NCBI GenBank assembly: GCA_046262935.1
Contig: JBHELT010000083.1
Location: 18,508-82,507, forward strand
Length of the DNA stretch: 64,000 bases
Source of the DNA: JBHELT01 sp046262935
GTDB taxonomy: Bacteria > Actinomycetota > CADDZG01 > JAHWKV01
Direction of reading: 5' to 3'
The notes under the pieces were generated by a model. It saw only the letters and a list, made by a program, of their open reading frames with translations. It did no database searches and was not told the origin of the DNA. This document shows, piece by piece, positions 61,687 to 64,000 of this stretch (the stretch's first letter is position 1; every line of letters starts with the position of its first letter). The translations under genes were made by a program, and so were the position numbers.

Positions 61687-62294
61687 CTGAGTTTTCGAAC
61701 GACTCCGCCGAACAGAAAGAGATTTGGACGAAGTATTTCGCGGCGACGGACAACCAGCCCGTGCATCCGATGTTTCATTTCCTCGACCCACTGATGCCGC
61801 ACTCCGGACGAGCTATCGACCTTGGCTGCGGAGCTGGCCGCGGGAGCGTTTGGCTTTTGGAACATGGGCTCCAAACGATCGCGGTCGACATCTCACAGGA
61901 GGCGCTCGACCATCTCGAAGCGAAACTTCCACCAGATGCTGACATCCAGTTGATACGTTCGAGTTTCCAGGATCTGGACCTGGCCGCCCTCGGACCCTTC
62001 GACGTCATCGTGGCCGCCTTCACATTGTTCTTCCTGCCTCCCGACGACTACCCGAAGTTCTGGCGAAGCCTGGTTCAAACCCTTAAACCGGCAGGCTTAT
62101 TCGCCGGACAGTTCCTTGGCGTCAACGACTCTTGGAGCGACCAAGGCTTGACCATCCACGACCGCGCCGCCGTCGAAGAACTCCTTCAGCCGTTCGAAGT
62201 TCTGCTACTCGAAGAGGAAGAAAAAGACGGGCCGACGGCGCTGGGTGACATCAAGCACTGGCACGCATTCCACGTCATCGCACGCAAGAACTAA
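61683..62294 (+). CDS. class I SAM-dependent methyltransferase
   Basis: 203 residues from GTG, overlapping the upstream stop as GTGA. Motif I AIDLGCGAGRGS (about 44-55), motif II IAVDIS and the PFDVIVAAFTLFFLPPDDYPKFWRSLVQTLKPAGLFAG segment are typical of small-molecule methyltransferases. The substrate is unknown. It is translationally coupled to the acetamidase. Confidence 0.93.
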   Translation: MTEFSNDSAEQKEIWTKYFAATDNQPVHPMFHFLDPLMPHSGRAIDLGCGAGRGSVWLLEHGLQTIAVDISQEALDHLEAKLPPDADIQLIRSSFQDLDLAALGPFDVIVAAFTLFFLPPDDYPKFWRSLVQTLKPAGLFAGQFLGVNDSWSDQGLTIHDRAAVEELLQPFEVLLLEEEEKDGPTALGDIKHWHAFHVIARKN

Positions 62295-62295
62295 G

Positions 62296-62700
62296 TCAAG
62301 CCGCAGTCGCAACGTCTCGGGTGCAGAACGCGCACACCGAGGCTGATACGGGGATCGAACTTAGGCAATATGAACAATCCTTGGTGGTCGATTCGACGTC
62401 GGGTTCGGTCTTTCTGCGAGCCATCAACCTGTTGATAGGTTTAACTATCAGCAGGAAAACGGCTGTTGCGATAGTCAGGAAAGCGATCACTGAGTTGAGG
62501 AAATTTCCGTACTTGACCGTTGCCCTGCCCGCATGAAAGACCAGATGACTGAAATCTGGGGAACCGAAGAACCCTAGAAGGGGCGTGAAGATGTCTTCGA
62601 CGAGCGACTTCACAACGGCCCCGAACGCTGCCCCTACGACCACGCCGATCGCCAGATCTACGACGCTTCCCCTCAAGATGAAGGCCTTGAAATCCTTCAT
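62296..62700 (-). CDS. mscL: large-conductance mechanosensitive channel MscL with C-terminal zinc ribbon
   Basis: 134 residues. N-terminal helix and TM1 (FKAFILRGSVVDLAIGVVVGAAFGAVVKSL) contain the pore-lining GxxxG pattern, the loop follows, and TM2 is LNSVIAFLTIATAVFLLIVK. The C-terminus (about 108-130) carries CSYC...CAFC, a zinc-ribbon-like pair instead of the usual basic helix bundle. It is a stretch-gated emergency release valve in the inner membrane. It is convergent with the methyltransferase (1 bp). Confidence 0.95.
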   Translation of the reverse strand: MKDFKAFILRGSVVDLAIGVVVGAAFGAVVKSLVEDIFTPLLGFFGSPDFSHLVFHAGRATVKYGNFLNSVIAFLTIATAVFLLIVKPINRLMARRKTEPDVESTTKDCSYCLSSIPVSASVCAFCTRDVATAA

Positions 62701-62858
62701 AACCGGTGCCTTTCGCTAGTCGACGTGCCCGTGAAAGGCCACATCCTCTTCGCGGCGGCAACGGCAGTCAAGGCGGACCCTAGCGTGTTTCCACGGGTTA
62801 GAATCTCTGGGATCGGGTATTGCTTGGTTTGCACAAACTCCTAAAGGAAAGGGACGTT

Positions 62859-64000
62859 TTGCAGGCAACGCCGTTCATGCGTGTTTCGACGCGACCGCGC
62901 TGGATAAAGCGGCTTACCTCTGCCGTACCACATGGCAGTTCGCTTCCAGATGACGTTTGGAAACGAAGGCACAGCGCGATCACCTGGATACTGTGGGCTC
63001 ATACGGTAGGGATACTCGTTTTCGGCGTGGCACGGGGATACTCAGTCCTGCACAGCGGTATGGAAGCGGCCATCGTCGCATCCGCTGCGGTGGTCGCACG
63101 GGTCCCTAGGTTGAGCCCTCGTCTTCGGATGGTTGTGGCTAGCCTGGGACTGCTGACGGCTTCAGCCATCTTGGTCCACCTTTCAGGCGGGCTCATCGAG
63201 ATGCATTTCCACTTCTTCGTCATGGTGGCCTTAGTCGCTCTTTATCAAGATTGGCTTCCATTCGCAACCGCGTTCGGCTACGTCCTCATCCATCACGGGG
63301 TCGTTGGCGTGCTCGATCCTCGAGCCGTTTACAACCACCCTGAAGCGTGGGCCCATCCGTGGCTATGGGCCGGTATACACGCCGGGTTCATCGCGTCGAT
63401 CAGTGTCGTCTGCCTTGTTTCTTGGAGGGTGAACGAGTCGCTCACGTTCAGGCGCCGGCAGGTTGAAGAGCAGCTGAACCGAAGCGATGAGAGGCTTCGC
63501 TTTCTGGCGGACGCGAACCGGATCCTAGGCTCATCGCTGGATTACGAGAAAACGCTTTCCGATCTCGCTCGACTTGCTGTCCCCAACATCGTCGATTGGT
63601 GCGCTGTGGACCTTGAATCTGCGTCAGGCGGGCTGATGAGACTGGCGGTCGAACATATCGACCCAGCGCGCATCGAACTAGCGGAGCAGTTGAGCAGCAG
63701 GTATCCACCTTCACCGGATGCAGAACAAGGGACGTGGGGCGTAATCAAGTCGGGAGTATCGCAGTTCTATCCGAACATCACCGATGAGGCCCTCCAGCGC
63801 GCCGCAGTCGATGCGGAGCACCTGAGCATCTTGCGCGGCCTTGGTTTCACCTCTGTACTAGTGTCACCGCTTCAAGCGCGCGGTCGAACATTCGGAGCAA
63901 TAACATTCGTGACCTCTGATTCCAACAGGTCTCTGACAGAGGCCGATCGAAGCATCCTTGAAGAAGTTGCGCAGCGCGCGGGCATAGCCATCGACAACGC
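62859..64000 (+). CDS. membrane-bound GAF sensor protein, N-terminal part (cut by window edge)
   Basis: Starts with about 130 residues of membrane helices, with a His-rich segment (EMHFHFFVMVALVALYQDW, then HHGVVGVL) seen in many actinobacterial sensor kinases and cyclases. A coiled-coil-like linker (RRRQVEEQLNRSDERL) then leads into a GAF domain (EKTLSDLARLAVPNIVDWCAVDL...ITFVTSDSNRSLTEADRSILEEVAQRAGIAIDNA), broken by the right edge. TTG at 62859 has GGAAAGG before it; ATG at 62877 is the alternative. The output domain lies outside the window, probably a histidine kinase, GGDEF or phosphatase. Confidence 0.85.
   Translation, partial: MQATPFMRVSTRPRWIKRLTSAVPHGSSLPDDVWKRRHSAITWILWAHTVGILVFGVARGYSVLHSGMEAAIVASAAVVARVPRLSPRLRMVVASLGLLTASAILVHLSGGLIEMHFHFFVMVALVALYQDWLPFATAFGYVLIHHGVVGVLDPRAVYNHPEAWAHPWLWAGIHAGFIASISVVCLVSWRVNESLTFRRRQVEEQLNRSDERLRFLADANRILGSSLDYEKTLSDLARLAVPNIVDWCAVDLESASGGLMRLAVEHIDPARIELAEQLSSRYPPSPDAEQGTWGVIKSGVSQFYPNITDEALQRAAVDAEHLSILRGLGFTSVLVSPLQARGRTFGAITFVTSDSNRSLTEADRSILEEVAQRAGIAIDN

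Overview
The window looks like chromosome from an actinobacterium (Actinomycetota), probably an uncultured soil or freshwater lineage. This is an inference from several things. The DNA is moderately GC-rich by eye, and GTG and TTG starts are common. There is a sortase-type LPRTG wall-anchor protein. Several genes have a TANNNT box 6-7 nt before the start and no Shine-Dalgarno (SD) site, as in actinobacterial leaderless transcripts. The families present (CaiB-type CoA transferases, MMPL, DinB-like proteins, a PxKF-type domain, a stand-alone LigD polymerase) also fit. No rRNA, tRNA, insertion sequence, integrase or CRISPR array was seen. Gene density is high, and many neighbours overlap by 4 bp or abut.

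Layout: 1-4.9 kb is a leftward lipid block (desaturase cut by the edge, CoA transferase, SDR, MMPL transporter). 5.1-6.3 kb is a DEAD-box helicase. 6.3-15.5 kb holds two very large leftward genes, a nucleotide cyclase/AAA/TPR regulator and a secreted clan-CD cysteine-peptidase-like protein. 15.7-24.1 kb is mixed metabolism (DinB, DHA2 efflux, VOC proteins, aldehyde dehydrogenase, DoxX, acyl-CoA ligase, MEDS/HATPase regulator). 24.3-26.2 kb is an ABC-2 exporter. 27.2-31.2 kb is a copper-protein cluster: two cupredoxins, a beta-helix protein and a membrane-anchored multicopper oxidase. 31.2-33.7 kb is a MacB-type ABC pair, and 33.8-35.0 kb the LPRTG protein.

35.0-38.1 kb is the most unusual locus. 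It has an M50 membrane protease with a PqqD-like N-terminal domain. Upstream of it and apparently co-directional lie two paralogous ~69-residue peptides, separated from the protease gene by a hairpin terminator. A secreted Cys-motif protein is divergently transcribed. The two peptides and the secreted protein share an ungapped 24-column module (once per peptide, twice in the secreted protein). This is a candidate peptide maturation/export or surface-assembly system.

38.2-50 kb carries an LVIVD-type secreted protein, DinB, DUF2855, an Ada/AlkA + Ogt alkylation-repair operon, a sialidase-like secreted protein, an ankyrin protein, a LigD-type polymerase and a SagB-type dehydrogenase with an extra C-terminal module. 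50-54.6 kb has an M36 metallopeptidase and a PhnB-like protein. 54.7-64 kb has hydrolases, YjbR, a GAF-EAL phosphodiesterase divergent from a CarH-like B12 regulator, a secreted esterase / acetamidase / methyltransferase run, MscL, and a membrane sensor cut by the right edge.

Apart from the pseudogene tract near 55.5-55.85 kb, no stretch over about 300 bases lacks a gene.
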